A stretch of DNA of 64,000 nt from Calothrix anomala FACHB-343 (GTDB lineage: Bacteria > Cyanobacteriota > Cyanobacteriia > Cyanobacteriales > Nostocaceae), in assembly GCF_014696435.1 (NCBI RefSeq), contig NZ_JACJQG010000055.1:1-64000 (forward strand), in the 5' to 3' direction. Shown here piece by piece: positions 27,982 to 36,595 of this stretch (positions within the stretch are counted from its first letter, which is position 1; each line of letters starts with the position of its first letter). Below the pieces are notes generated by a model. That model saw only the letters and a program-made list of their open reading frames with translations, was not told where the DNA came from and searched no databases. The translations under genes were made by a program, and so were the position numbers.

Positions 27982-28280
27982 TAGGAATAATCCTCAAAAT
28001 ATAAATAATTACTAGTCGTGCTTATTATCACCAAGTATTTTCCCCAGGGTCTGGCAATTACGTCACTGGCAAATTCAGTATAAATCTATGGGATTCATCT
28101 GTGATAATACTCGATATTGTTGATTTCTCCTGGTCTACTATTCAAATAACTAACTCCCTTATTTTTGGTGATTTAACACCTATTCAGTACTTAAAAACAC
28201 ACTTCAATAATAACTATAAAGGCACAAAATCATTCTGCAAACATCCATAAAAATACTGAAAACAATATTGAATCAATTCT

Positions 28281-28838
28281 ATGACTATTGCCAGAGTCCC
28301 CCAAAAACACTATCCCAAAGCGGAAATAAAAAGACGCGCTATGGCCTTAGGGCTAGATTTCCTCGTTGCTTGGTTAATTAGTTCTTTATTGAGAAGCAAT
28401 AACCCAGGTATTCAATTTGTCCAAATTTTCGTATTTGTGATAGCTTGGCTAGTTTTACGAGTGCTAGTAGCCTATAACAATCAAGGACAAAGCCTTGGGC
28501 GTTGGGCATTTGATCTGAAAGTATTGGAAGTGGAACAAGGGCAAATAATCGGGAGAATTCCCGAATTACTAGCACTAGTTAAACGAGAAACAATTATTGG
28601 CGTAAGTGCGCTATTTATCTCCATTGCTCTAGGCAACATTAGTACCAATCCCACTGCTATACTGCTAGTACTTCCTCTGGCTATTGACTGTGGAGCTGCC
28701 TTCTACGATCGCCAAATGCATCAGGCATTGCACGATCGTTATGCGAGAACTACCATAGTTTCCTCACGTCGTGGTTATTCCCTCGATATAAAAATCAAGC
28801 GAATAGTTGAAAATATCCAACGGAATGTGAGAAGATAG
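28281..28838 (+). CDS. RDD-family membrane protein
   Basis: 185 residues. The RDD signature is seen as KRRAMALGLDFLVAWLISSL at the N-terminus (Arg and Asp in the first helix) and SLGRWAFDLKVLEV after the second helix. Three membrane spans are predicted by eye (about 24-40, 46-64, 110-150). RDD proteins are proposed ion or small-molecule transporters, without a settled substrate. The C-terminus is basic and cytoplasmic. It precedes rpmG by only 43 bases and could be cotranscribed with the ribosomal genes. Confidence 0.8.
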   Translation: MTIARVPQKHYPKAEIKRRAMALGLDFLVAWLISSLLRSNNPGIQFVQIFVFVIAWLVLRVLVAYNNQGQSLGRWAFDLKVLEVEQGQIIGRIPELLALVKRETIIGVSALFISIALGNISTNPTAILLVLPLAIDCGAAFYDRQMHQALHDRYARTTIVSSRRGYSLDIKIKRIVENIQRNVRR

Positions 28839-28881
28839 TCATTTGTGTTAATTCTCTCCAGGCTTTACGGTTTGTAAGATT

Positions 28882-29076
28882 ATGGCTAAGAGTAAAGGTG
28901 TCCGCATAATCGTGACCCTAGAATGTACCGAATGTCGCACTAACGCTAACAAGCGTTCTCCCGGTGTTTCCCGGTATACCACTACGAAAAATCGGCGTAA
29001 CACCACCAACCGATTAGAACTGAAAAAGTTCTGCTCTCATTGCAATACACACACAGTCCACAAGGAAATCAAGTAA
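28882..29076 (+). CDS. rpmG: Ribosomal protein L33
   Basis: 64-residue bL33 of the large subunit, cysteine-containing (zinc) form: CTEC near residue 15 and CSHC near residue 50 make the Cys4 site. [19 protein letters not shown] and [19 protein letters not shown] are typical of cyanobacteria. Followed after 2 bases by rpsR. Confidence 0.97.
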   Translation: MAKSKGVRIIVTLECTECRTNANKRSPGVSRYTTTKNRRNTTNRLELKKFCSHCNTHTVHKEIK

Positions 29077-29078
29077 AA

Positions 29079-29294
29079 ATGAGCTACTATCGTCGTCGTC
29101 TATCTCCGATTAAGCCGGGAGAACCAATCGATTATAAAGATGTTGATTTGTTGCGCAAATTTATCACCGAGCGCGGTAAAATCCTACCTCGGCGGATTAC
29201 AGGACTAACATGTCAGCAACAGAGAGACTTGACATTAGCAATTAAACGTGCTCGAATTGTAGCTTTGTTGCCGTTCATCAACGCAGAAGGTTAA
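29079..29294 (+). CDS. rpsR: Ribosomal protein S18
   Basis: 71-residue bS18 of the small subunit. The start is ATG 29079 ([20 protein letters not shown]), just after the rpmG stop, with AAGGAAA upstream inside rpmG. A longer frame from 29040 only overlaps rpmG. The core [23 protein letters not shown] and [10 protein letters not shown] are diagnostic. rpmG-rpsR-RNase II/R is a familiar cyanobacterial gene order. Confidence 0.97.
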   Translation: MSYYRRRLSPIKPGEPIDYKDVDLLRKFITERGKILPRRITGLTCQQQRDLTLAIKRARIVALLPFINAEG

Positions 29295-29336
29295 TTCGAG
29301 TGGCGATTGAGAATTTTAGGTTATGGATCTTTTCTA

Positions 29337-29370
29337 GCAGCTACTTTTAATATGAAAGTGGCTGCAAATT
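29337..29370 (+). terminator. Hairpin after rpsR
   Basis: GCAGCTACTTT/AAAGTGGCTGC forms an 11-bp stem with one G-U pair, followed by AAATTTTC. A likely intrinsic terminator or attenuator between rpsR and the exoribonuclease gene. Confidence 0.55.
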
Positions 29371-29513
29371 TTCAGATTCCACAATCTAAAATCTCCTGAA
29401 GTCAGTGTAAAATCATCTTTTGCATATAAAAAATCATGAGATTTTGGATTTGGTAGTCAATATTCAATCCAAAATCTAAAATTTACTAGTTAACTAAATT
29501 AAGCGCGAGAGTT

Positions 29514-31565
29514 GTGGAAAAGGGGACGCTGGTTGAATTTAGGGTTCAAGGCGATCGCCGTCTGGGAGTAGTAGATCGCCCAGACGGAAAGACCCGTTGG
29601 TTTGTGGTAGATGAACGCGGTCAATCCCACAGCCTCGCGCCGAGACAAATTACCTATACAGTTACCGGACAAACATACAAGTCGGCTGACATACCGCAGT
29701 TTTTAGAACAAGTAAAGCCATATTTAGACCCATCCAGCTTAGAAGTAGCCTGGGAATTATTAGTTGAGGATGGGGAATCGGTAACCCCATCACAAATGGC
29801 TAACCTACTATTTTCCGAATCAGAACCGCCTCATTGTTACGCCGCCCATTGCTTGTTATCCGATGACAAACTCTATTTCAAGCAAAAAGGAGACGGTTAC
29901 GAAACCCGGACAACAGCCCAGGTAGCCGAACGAAAACACCAGCTAGAAGTAGAATCGCAAAAAGCCAGGGGACAGCAGGAATTTTTAGCCCGTGTCGAAC
30001 AAGCCCTAGCAGGTGAAACAGTAGATTGGCAACGTCCAGACCGCCAGCGCTTAGAAGCGATTGAAAAATACGCCGCCCTCCTCGCTGATGTGGTGCGGAT
30101 GAGCGTAAATTACGATTCCTTATCTCGGGCCTATCCTCCCCCAGGCCCGGTATTAGAAACAATGACCATGCTGGGACGACAAGCAACGCCCCAAGGAGCA
30201 TTTCAACTATTAGTTGACTTGGGTTGGTGGAGTCCCAATGAAAATTTGTTTTTGCGTCGTTCAGCAATTCCGGTTCAATTTCCTAGCAAGGTATTAGAAG
30301 TGGCGCAACAGCGTTTGGATTCCCCACCCGCAGATCTAGATACAGACCGTATAGATCTGACTCATCTCAAGGTATATACAATTGATGACGAAAGCACCAC
30401 AGAAATCGATGATGGTCTAAGTTGGGAATTACTCCCCGATGGTAGAGAGCGGCTGTGGGTACATATTGCCGATCCTACGCGGTTGTTAGCGCCAGAGGAT
30501 GATTTAGACCTAGAAGCCAGAAAACGCGGTAGTACCGTTTATTTGCCAACAGGAATGGTACCCATGTTCCCGGAAGTTTTAGCAACCGGGCCGATGAGTT
30601 TGGTACAGGGGCGAGTTTGCTGTGCCCTCAGTTTTGGCGTAATTTTAGATTCCACCGGCAAAGTCGAAGATTACAGTATTCATCCCAGCACAATTAAGCC
30701 CACATACCGCCTCACCTACGAAGATGTAGATGAGATGCTAGAATTAGGCGTTCAAGCAGAACCAGAAATTGCAGCTATTTCCACCTGGGCACAGCGCCGG
30801 AGAACTTGGCGTTATAACCAAGGCGCAATCAGTATTAATATGCCGGAAGCCGCCATCAAAGTCAAAGGCGACGAAATCAGCATTGATATTTTAGATGATT
30901 CCTCATCCCGGCAATTAGTCGCAGAAATGATGATTTTAGCCGGTGAAGTAGCCGCCCGCTACGGTCAAGAGCATAAAATACCCTTACCATTTCGCGGTCA
31001 GCCACAGCCAGAATTACCGCCCGAAGAAGAATTACTCCAGCTACCCGCAGGGTTTGTTCGCGCCTGCGCTATGCGTCGCTGTATGCCTAAAAGCGAAATG
31101 AGTATTACCCCCGTGCGTCACGCCGGTTTGGGTTTAGATACATATACTCAGGCCACTTCTCCGATTCGCCGCTACAGCGATTTACTCACCCATTTTCAAC
31201 TCAAAGCCCATTTGCGGGGCGAAGTTTTACCATTCTCCGCCGAACAACTCAAAGAAGTGATGATGACTGTCACCAGCATCACTCAAGAAGTGACAATGGT
31301 AGAACGGCAAACTAATAGATATTATGCTTTAGAATATTTACGCCGTTACCCAGAGCAAGTTTGGCAGGTAACAGTATTAATGTGGCTGCGGGAAGACAGC
31401 AATTTAGCGCTAATTCTATTAGAAGATTTAGGGTTACAATTGCCCATGTCTTTTAGACGTTCGGTAAATTTAGGCGAACATTTATTAGTTAAAGTCAGCC
31501 TTGCCGACCCGCAAAAAGATATGATTCAGTTTCAAGAAATAATTTATCAAGAAGCTTTGAATTAG
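29514..31565 (+). CDS. RNB-family exoribonuclease (RNase II/R type)
   Basis: 683-residue 3'-5' exoribonuclease. The N-terminal small beta-barrel (MEKGTLVEFRVQGDRRLG) and winged/cold-shock parts occupy residues 1-270. The RNB catalytic domain begins near 285 with YTIDDESTTEIDDGLSW, which holds the cluster of Asp residues for two metals, then VHIADPTRLL, GSTVYLPTGMVPMFP and YTQATSPIRRYSDL. A short C-terminal S1-like part follows. The start is GTG 29514. It follows rpsR across a hairpin. The enzyme degrades structured or leftover RNA; whether it is closer to RNase II or R cannot be settled by eye. Confidence 0.93.
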   Translation: MEKGTLVEFRVQGDRRLGVVDRPDGKTRWFVVDERGQSHSLAPRQITYTVTGQTYKSADIPQFLEQVKPYLDPSSLEVAWELLVEDGESVTPSQMANLLFSESEPPHCYAAHCLLSDDKLYFKQKGDGYETRTTAQVAERKHQLEVESQKARGQQEFLARVEQALAGETVDWQRPDRQRLEAIEKYAALLADVVRMSVNYDSLSRAYPPPGPVLETMTMLGRQATPQGAFQLLVDLGWWSPNENLFLRRSAIPVQFPSKVLEVAQQRLDSPPADLDTDRIDLTHLKVYTIDDESTTEIDDGLSWELLPDGRERLWVHIADPTRLLAPEDDLDLEARKRGSTVYLPTGMVPMFPEVLATGPMSLVQGRVCCALSFGVILDSTGKVEDYSIHPSTIKPTYRLTYEDVDEMLELGVQAEPEIAAISTWAQRRRTWRYNQGAISINMPEAAIKVKGDEISIDILDDSSSRQLVAEMMILAGEVAARYGQEHKIPLPFRGQPQPELPPEEELLQLPAGFVRACAMRRCMPKSEMSITPVRHAGLGLDTYTQATSPIRRYSDLLTHFQLKAHLRGEVLPFSAEQLKEVMMTVTSITQEVTMVERQTNRYYALEYLRRYPEQVWQVTVLMWLREDSNLALILLEDLGLQLPMSFRRSVNLGEHLLVKVSLADPQKDMIQFQEIIYQEALN

Positions 31566-31907
31566 TGATTGGTCATTAGTCATTGGTCATTGGTCATTTG
31601 TAATTTTTAGAGTTAGAAACCTAAAATTGTGTAGGTTGGGTTGACGTAAGGAAACCCAACACCAGCATCTATGTTGAGTTTTTGAAATTCATGTTGGGTT
31701 TCGCAAAGCCTCAACCCAACCTACATCTAATGCACTATTTTAGTTATGTCAGTCCACTACACATAGTTAAATTTTTTCAATAATCAAATCGGATTTCTAT
31801 AGCATTAGTTATCACAATTATGATATTTCAGAATTAGTAAATAACATTCGTAGCTTGGTTAAAGTTTGGGTAAATCCAACAAACCCTGCAAAAAGCTTTG
31901 AAAATTT
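31566..31907. repeat. Heptads and a MITE-like inverted repeat
   Basis: TTGGTCA heptads at 31564-31600, then an imperfect inverted repeat: TGTAGGTTGGGTTGA..GGAAACCCAAC (31630-31660) and GTTGGGTTTC..TCAACCCAACCTACA (31693-31725) around a 32-base centre. The GTAGGTTGGGTT/AACCCAACCTAC arms are familiar from dispersed cyanobacterial repeats. No transposase is present, so it is a non-autonomous element or structural repeat. Confidence 0.6.
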
Positions 31908-32861
31908 CTAACCCCTAGCCTCTAATTGCGCGTAGGCTTCATATACGCCTTTAACGTTGTACCAATTGAGAAAGATTCGGGCAATTTCTAAAGCTAATTG
32001 GGGTTTACCTAAATTAATTAACCATTGCAAAAATGGTGCCATTGTCCGCTCATTTAGTGAACCATTCAGTGAGAGAATACCCCAAAGTAAGCGGTGTAAC
32101 CAAGTCATTTGGATCATCATCCGCACTTCCCAAGTTGGGTGCTTTTGATAAAATAAAACGCCCATACGTCCGCGTTGAATTTCTTTATCAATTAAGTTAG
32201 GAATTTGTTCTAAATTAAAGGCTGGATGCCAATGGTAACCTACGGCTGCTGGACATTTAATTAATTGTAAACCGAGATTTTTTAGCCTCACGCCTAGTTC
32301 TAAATCTTCCCAGCCATAAAGTTGAAAGCTAGTGTCAAATAGTCCAGCTTTTTCTAACCAATGTTTAGGAATGGCTACGTTTCCTGTAGCAAAGAAAGCC
32401 GCAGAAAAATCTGTGACTTTATAAGGTTCAGCAGTGGGATTGTCAAAATTACAAGTATTAATGACTGCACCATAGGTAAAAAAGCGATCGCTTCCTAATT
32501 TCTTCTGCCCTTGCACCAGTGCATCAGCATGAGATTGTAAGAAATTTTCTAGTACGACTAGATCGCTATCAATAAAGATAATCGTGTCCCCTCGTGCTTG
32601 TTCTACACCCAAATTCCTCGCCGCCGCAGGGCCTTTGTGGTCTTGTTCAAAACATCGCACGTGAGGAAATTCTTCTTTATGGGCTGCTAACCATTCCAAA
32701 GTGCTATCCGTAGAACCATCATCTACCAAGACAATTTCGTAACCTGCGATCGCAGTTGGCAAAGAAAATTTCTGTACTTCCAAAGCGCGGAGACACTTTT
32801 CTAAAATTGGTTGGCGATTATAAGTTGGTATTACAACACTGAAAAACACAGTCTCACCCAC
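31908..32861 (-). CDS. Family 2 glycosyltransferase
   Basis: GT-A fold glycosyltransferase: it transfers sugar from a nucleotide-sugar to a surface or secreted glycan. Taken from GTG 32861 (VGETVFFSVVIPTYNRQ) it has 317 residues. A longer frame to ATG 32966 exists, but its extra 35 residues begin [14 protein letters not shown], which is merely translated heptad repeat. Motifs: VLVDDGSTDSTLEW, IFIDSDLVV (the DxD-type metal site), and the acceptor-side LYGWEDLELGVRLKNLG. The C-terminal 80 residues are helical. Start choice is the main uncertainty. Confidence 0.85.
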   Translation of the reverse strand: MGETVFFSVVIPTYNRQPILEKCLRALEVQKFSLPTAIAGYEIVLVDDGSTDSTLEWLAAHKEEFPHVRCFEQDHKGPAAARNLGVEQARGDTIIFIDSDLVVLENFLQSHADALVQGQKKLGSDRFFTYGAVINTCNFDNPTAEPYKVTDFSAAFFATGNVAIPKHWLEKAGLFDTSFQLYGWEDLELGVRLKNLGLQLIKCPAAVGYHWHPAFNLEQIPNLIDKEIQRGRMGVLFYQKHPTWEVRMMIQMTWLHRLLWGILSLNGSLNERTMAPFLQWLINLGKPQLALEIARIFLNWYNVKGVYEAYAQLEARG

Positions 32862-32922
32862 AAGATTATTACCCTTCTCCAGAATAGGACAACTGTAGCA
32901 TTGGCGCTGTTCCTGGTTTGAA

Positions 32923-32966
32923 AATGGGCATTGGGCATTGGGCATGGGGCATTGGGCATTGGGCAA
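32923..32966. repeat. Heptad repeat overlapping a spurious gene start
   Basis: GGGCATT/GGGGCAT units. On the minus strand they read ATGCCCAATGCCC and create an artificial open frame in front of the glycosyltransferase. Confidence 0.85.
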
Positions 32967-33099
32967 AAGTCAATAGTTATTTGCTTCCTTGTCTTCCTTA
33001 TCTCCCTTCCATCTGTTTCTTCGCTAATTGCGCTAGAAGCGATCGCTTGTCCCTAAGTCCGCGCTAAAATTCTCAAGCACAATAGCGGATTCCACAGCA

Positions 33100-33933
33100 A
33101 TGGAAATTAACTGGGAAACAGCCAAAACTTACGAAGATGTTTTGTATCAAAAAACCGATGGTATTGCCAAAATTACCATCAATCGTCCCCACAAACGTAA
33201 TGCTTTCCGCCCCAAAACTATATTTGAACTGTATGATGCTTTTTGTGATGCCCGCGAAGATACTTCTATTGGCGTAATTTTATTTACTGGTGCAGGCCCC
33301 CATACTGATGGTAAATACGCTTTCTGTGCTGGTGGCGATCAGAGTGTCAGGGGTCATGGCGGTTATTTAGATGAAGATGGAACTCCCCGCTTAAATGTAC
33401 TGGACTTACAACGGTTGATTCGTTCCTTACCAAAAGTTGTGATTGCTCTAGTAGCAGGATATGCGATCGGTGGTGGTCATGTCTTGCACCTGATTTGTGA
33501 CCTGACTATTGCGGCTGATAATGCTATTTTTGGGCAGACTGGCCCGAAAGTTGGGAGTTTTGATGGTGGATTTGGTGCTAGCTACCTCGCCCGCATTGTC
33601 GGACAAAAAAAAGCTAGAGAAATTTGGTTTCTCTGTCGTCAATATAACGCCCAACAAGCCCTAGATATGGGTTTAGTTAATACCATTGTCCCAGTCGAAC
33701 AACTAGAAGCTGAGGGTATTCAATGGGCGCAAGAAATTTTAGATAAAAGCCCCATTGCTATTCGCTGTCTCAAAGCTGCATTGAATGCTGATTGTGACGG
33801 ACAAGCTGGTTTGCAAGAACTCGCGGGTAATGCCACTTTACTTTATTACATGACACAAGAAGGCGCTGAGGGGAAACAAGCATTTTTAGAAAAGCGATCG
33901 CCTAATTTTCGCGATTTCCCTTGGTTACCCTAA
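33100..33933 (+). CDS. menB: 1,4-dihydroxy-2-naphthoyl-CoA synthase
   Basis: Crotonase-fold enzyme that closes the second ring of the naphthoquinone, converting o-succinylbenzoyl-CoA to DHNA-CoA for phylloquinone (photosystem I) synthesis. 277 residues, normal length. Diagnostic features: [26 protein letters not shown], the oxyanion-hole [28 protein letters not shown] with the active-site Asp, and the C-terminal [15 protein letters not shown] perfect intrinsic terminator follows, so it is transcribed alone or as the last gene. Confidence 0.97.
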   Translation: MEINWETAKTYEDVLYQKTDGIAKITINRPHKRNAFRPKTIFELYDAFCDAREDTSIGVILFTGAGPHTDGKYAFCAGGDQSVRGHGGYLDEDGTPRLNVLDLQRLIRSLPKVVIALVAGYAIGGGHVLHLICDLTIAADNAIFGQTGPKVGSFDGGFGASYLARIVGQKKAREIWFLCRQYNAQQALDMGLVNTIVPVEQLEAEGIQWAQEILDKSPIAIRCLKAALNADCDGQAGLQELAGNATLLYYMTQEGAEGKQAFLEKRSPNFRDFPWLP

Positions 33934-33942
33934 AATAGGGCA

Positions 33943-33978
33943 AAAATAGCCCCTGTTAATAGGGGCTATTTTCTCAGA
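33943..33978 (+). terminator. Intrinsic terminator of menB
   Basis: A 12-bp perfect stem, AAAATAGCCCCT/AGGGGCTATTTT, with loop GTTAAT, followed by TTC; it lies 10 bases after the menB stop. The A/U ends of the stem make it bidirectional in form. Confidence 0.85.
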
Positions 33979-33981
33979 AGA

Positions 33982-34221
33982 TTGACAGCACCAAAAATTT
34001 TAAAGGCAAATATTAATTGCAATCAGAATACAAACTCATACCAGTTTGGATGCAATAGTTATTGTTTCTCTTCGGGAGAAATCTTCACTACACTAGCAGT
34101 ATTTTTCACCTCAAACCTATCTAAAAAAGATAGCCATAAATTAAGACAGCAGTCTAAGATAGCGGCTAAACTTTTTGGCAAATCCAAAATTGGTAGTAGT
34201 CAGGGAATAAAAGATGGCTAA
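33982..34221 (+). CDS. Doubtful small ORF, 79 residues
   Basis: A frame from TTG 33982 directly after the menB terminator. The C-terminal third is basic and helix-like (SHKLRQQSKIAAKLFGKSK). There is no ribosome site and no recognised family; it overlaps the end of the convergent gene by 4 bases. Could be a remnant or chance frame. Confidence 0.25.
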   Translation: MTAPKILKANINCNQNTNSYQFGCNSYCFSSGEIFTTLAVFFTSNLSKKDSHKLRQQSKIAAKLFGKSKIGSSQGIKDG

Positions 34222-34532
34222 ATCAGTACTTTCTCTGTTTTTGTCGGTTCGGCTGTAAAAACAGGAGTTTCTGGGACGGAAACAAGAGTATTATTTTCTA
34301 ATTCTGAACCTACGCTGGGAGATGCAACTATAACTGGTGTTGCATCTGGTAAACTCCAAGCACCTTCTAAAGTTTCCCAGGAAGGAGCAAAAGGTGGTAG
34401 TGCTAACGAGCAAGCTTTCCAAGTTCCTTGAACTGGGGCCCCTAACTGTTGGCACATTCCGCCACGGCGACCTTCTGGTTGATAATGGCGACAATATCTA
34501 CAGGCAGATGTCAAAAATTTATTAGGTTTCAT
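34218..34532 (-). CDS. Cysteine-rich conserved hypothetical protein
   Basis: 104 residues from MKPNKFLTSACRYCRHYQPEG (ATG 34532; in-frame ATG 34556 adds MGLKDEPQ). The N-terminal 45 residues contain four cysteines in C-x2-C-x12-C-x14-C spacing (CRYC, MCQQ, KACS), a likely zinc or iron site. The block EGRRGGMCQQLGAPVQGTWKA looks conserved in style. The remaining half is acidic and Pro/Val-rich. Function unknown. It faces menB convergently. Confidence 0.65.
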   Translation of the reverse strand: MKPNKFLTSACRYCRHYQPEGRRGGMCQQLGAPVQGTWKACSLALPPFAPSWETLEGAWSLPDATPVIVASPSVGSELENNTLVSVPETPVFTAEPTKTEKVLI

Positions 34533-34556
34533 TTGAGGCTCATCTTTTAGTCCCAT

Positions 34557-35514
34557 TTAGGGCTAATTTATGTCTCTATATTTTCCTTCTAGATATAAAT
34601 ACGTAGTAGAGCCAAAATGCATTAATTGGTCTACGTTGTAGCGATCCCCAGTCAAATTTTAGCTTTAGGATGTTTTTATAATTCTGTTATATTTTTCAAT
34701 GTTAATTGTTTTATGGACATGCTAAATTTTGACTAAAAACAATTGGGGATCAAGGCTAAAATAATAAACTTGGATTTGTCCAATTTATTAATTTATATCC
34801 TAAGGAATAGGAACTGAGGTAGAGTCAAGCAGCTTGTTCTCATACTTTTGAGGTAATTTACTGGAAATTATCTAGAATTCAAAGACTATTACCAATGGTA
34901 GGGAATTGGTAATTTCTGTGCGGTAATTTTTCCTTAACCGCCCCTGGCTTTTGGAGATTGCTGATAATTAATTTCAGCGCCTGCTTGACTAAAATTTTTG
35001 AGGATAGCCGTCAAAAATCAGTTCAGTATCATTGATACTGAATGCAAATTAGCAAGTTTGTTGCCAATAATGTTTTTGTCTGAGGGTCTTGAGAGTAAAC
35101 GCTCAAAAATCTTCCAGACTGCCTAACTAGAGAATTTTGCAGATGGCATAAGTATATCTACAAAACTCACAATAGTAATTTAGCAATCATCGGAAAAATA
35201 ATTTATAAATTCAACATAAAATTCCAATGGGTGGGTTATAGGGATTGGGGATTGGTGGTGTTATTGCGCGTTGAGACAGTTGCTAGCAATAGTTTTTGTT
35301 AGCAACAACTTCGAGCAACAGTGTTTGTCAGTAAAGTTGTTGAGTAAAAATCTGTTCTAAAAAAATGAATCATTATTATTTATCCCAATTTCGGATACAA
35401 ATAAACACAGATATATAAAGAAAAATTAAGGAATCTCAAGATAAAAGGCAATTTTCCCATTAGGCAAGGGATTGAGGCGGTTAAGAAAAGGACAAAAAAA
35501 TAACTGATGACCAT
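34557..35514. other. 958-base non-coding region with several inverted repeats
   Basis: No credible gene. Long hairpin 34643-34751: GATCCCCA and GTCAAATTTTAGC on the left pair with GCTAAATTTTGAC and TTGGGGATC on the right, with a 9-base bulge. A perfect 9-bp palindrome, TTCAGTATC-ATT-GATACTGAA, lies at 35022-35042. GTTGCTAGCAA..TTGTTAGCAAC lies around 35279-35309. The region separates two minus-strand genes and could hold a small RNA. Confidence 0.45.
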
Positions 35515-36078
35515 TCACAACTGTTTAGCGGCACAAAAAGCACAAATCTGCCAACGCTGAAGTTCACCAGGAGGTGTGGGAGATTGACACTGGGGACAAA
35601 GCGGTAAACTTTGCGATCGCGTTTGGATTAACTTTGCCCAACGCCCAAAAGCTGTATTGGCATTATTTATATCAGTATTATTGGCATGAGGGGATGCGAT
35701 CGCACTTTTAGAGGTAGTCGCATCATCTACATAACTAGGATGTTGCGATGGCAAAACTTTTGTTGGTAACTTGACTTTTTCTGGCGAAGATTTCCACCCA
35801 GCAGTCGAAAAGCGAATATCCACCAGACAGATGCTGAGTTTTTCATTTAACGTTAACAATAGAGTTTGACGTTTAAAAGTCAGATTCTGTGCCCAAGCTG
35901 CGCTAGAAGTCGCTACCCACAGAACATCTCGCTGGATTGATAATGGTCGAGTATGTTTGTTAGCAACAACTCCCACAACTTCTGCCCAAATTTTCAGCAC
36001 CAGTTGCAAAGGTTGTTCTTGCCATTGAGCCTGCTTTTGGAGAATATCTAGAATATCATTAACTGATTCAAAGGACAT
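35515..36078 (-). CDS. DciA-like (DUF721) protein with C-terminal zinc ribbon
   Basis: 187 residues. The first 100 are a DUF721/DciA domain (VNDILDILQKQAQWQEQ, VLKIWAEVVGVVANKHTRPL, LWVATSSAAWAQNLTF, LLLTLNEKL), the KH-like fold of DciA, which assists loading of the DnaB replicative helicase in bacteria lacking DnaC. After a Ser/Asn-rich linker, the C-terminus has a zinc ribbon with CPQC and CAFC. The helicase-loader role is inferred from the family. Standing alone; no replication genes are adjacent. Confidence 0.8.
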   Translation of the reverse strand: MSFESVNDILDILQKQAQWQEQPLQLVLKIWAEVVGVVANKHTRPLSIQRDVLWVATSSAAWAQNLTFKRQTLLLTLNEKLSICLVDIRFSTAGWKSSPEKVKLPTKVLPSQHPSYVDDATTSKSAIASPHANNTDINNANTAFGRWAKLIQTRSQSLPLCPQCQSPTPPGELQRWQICAFCAAKQL

Positions 36079-36442
36079 CTTGCAAGAAAAGAGTAAAAAT
36101 TGAGCTGAGGTCTGGGATCTATACTAAAAAAATTCATTCAAGATACTAAAAAAATTAGCCAGCGCCTTGCGGAGAGCGCTGTATTTCTGAAGCAGCACAG
36201 TCTGGCAGGTTTCCGCACCACTTGCTACAACGGGGAAGCAGCTAATCTACTTTTAAGTTGCACAATCCATTGTGAGGGCTGTTGACTGTTGACTGTTGAC
36301 TGTTGACAGCCCTGATTAGTAGTTATGCAATTTAGATGCGCATTAGCTTAGATGCTTGTAGGGTAGCCAATGTCCAGGGGCATTTTCCCGATATTGGCGA
36401 CTTATGTGTGACTGTAACAACTTGTTGATATTTGTTCTAATT
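36079..36442. repeat. Gap with TGTTGAC heptads
   Basis: TGTTGAC x4 at 36279-36307 and a small GC hairpin AGCGCCTTGCGGAGAGCGCT at about 36160-36180. It lies between divergent genes, so promoters should be here. None was recognised with confidence. Confidence 0.45.
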
Positions 36443-36595
36443 ATGATTAAGAGATTCACCGTGACTTTAACACGGCTGGTTCAACTAGTTTTAGCTGTGG
36501 ATGGGATACTATTAACCATCTTTGCAGCAGCAGAAAGTAAAAATTCATCTCTAGATATGTCCGGCTTTGTATCAGTTTTAGGGAGCAGGCAATGA
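36443..36595 (+). CDS. Small membrane peptide coupled to the next gene
   Basis: 50 residues from ATG 36443: MIKRFTVTLTRLVQLVLAVD, then GILLTIFAAAESKNSS; one hydrophobic span and a basic start. Its TGA overlaps the ATG of the following gene (ATGA at 36592), typical of translational coupling. An in-frame ATG at 36404 gives 63 residues. Unknown function; it may serve as a leader peptide. Confidence 0.45.
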   Translation: MIKRFTVTLTRLVQLVLAVDGILLTIFAAAESKNSSLDMSGFVSVLGSRQ

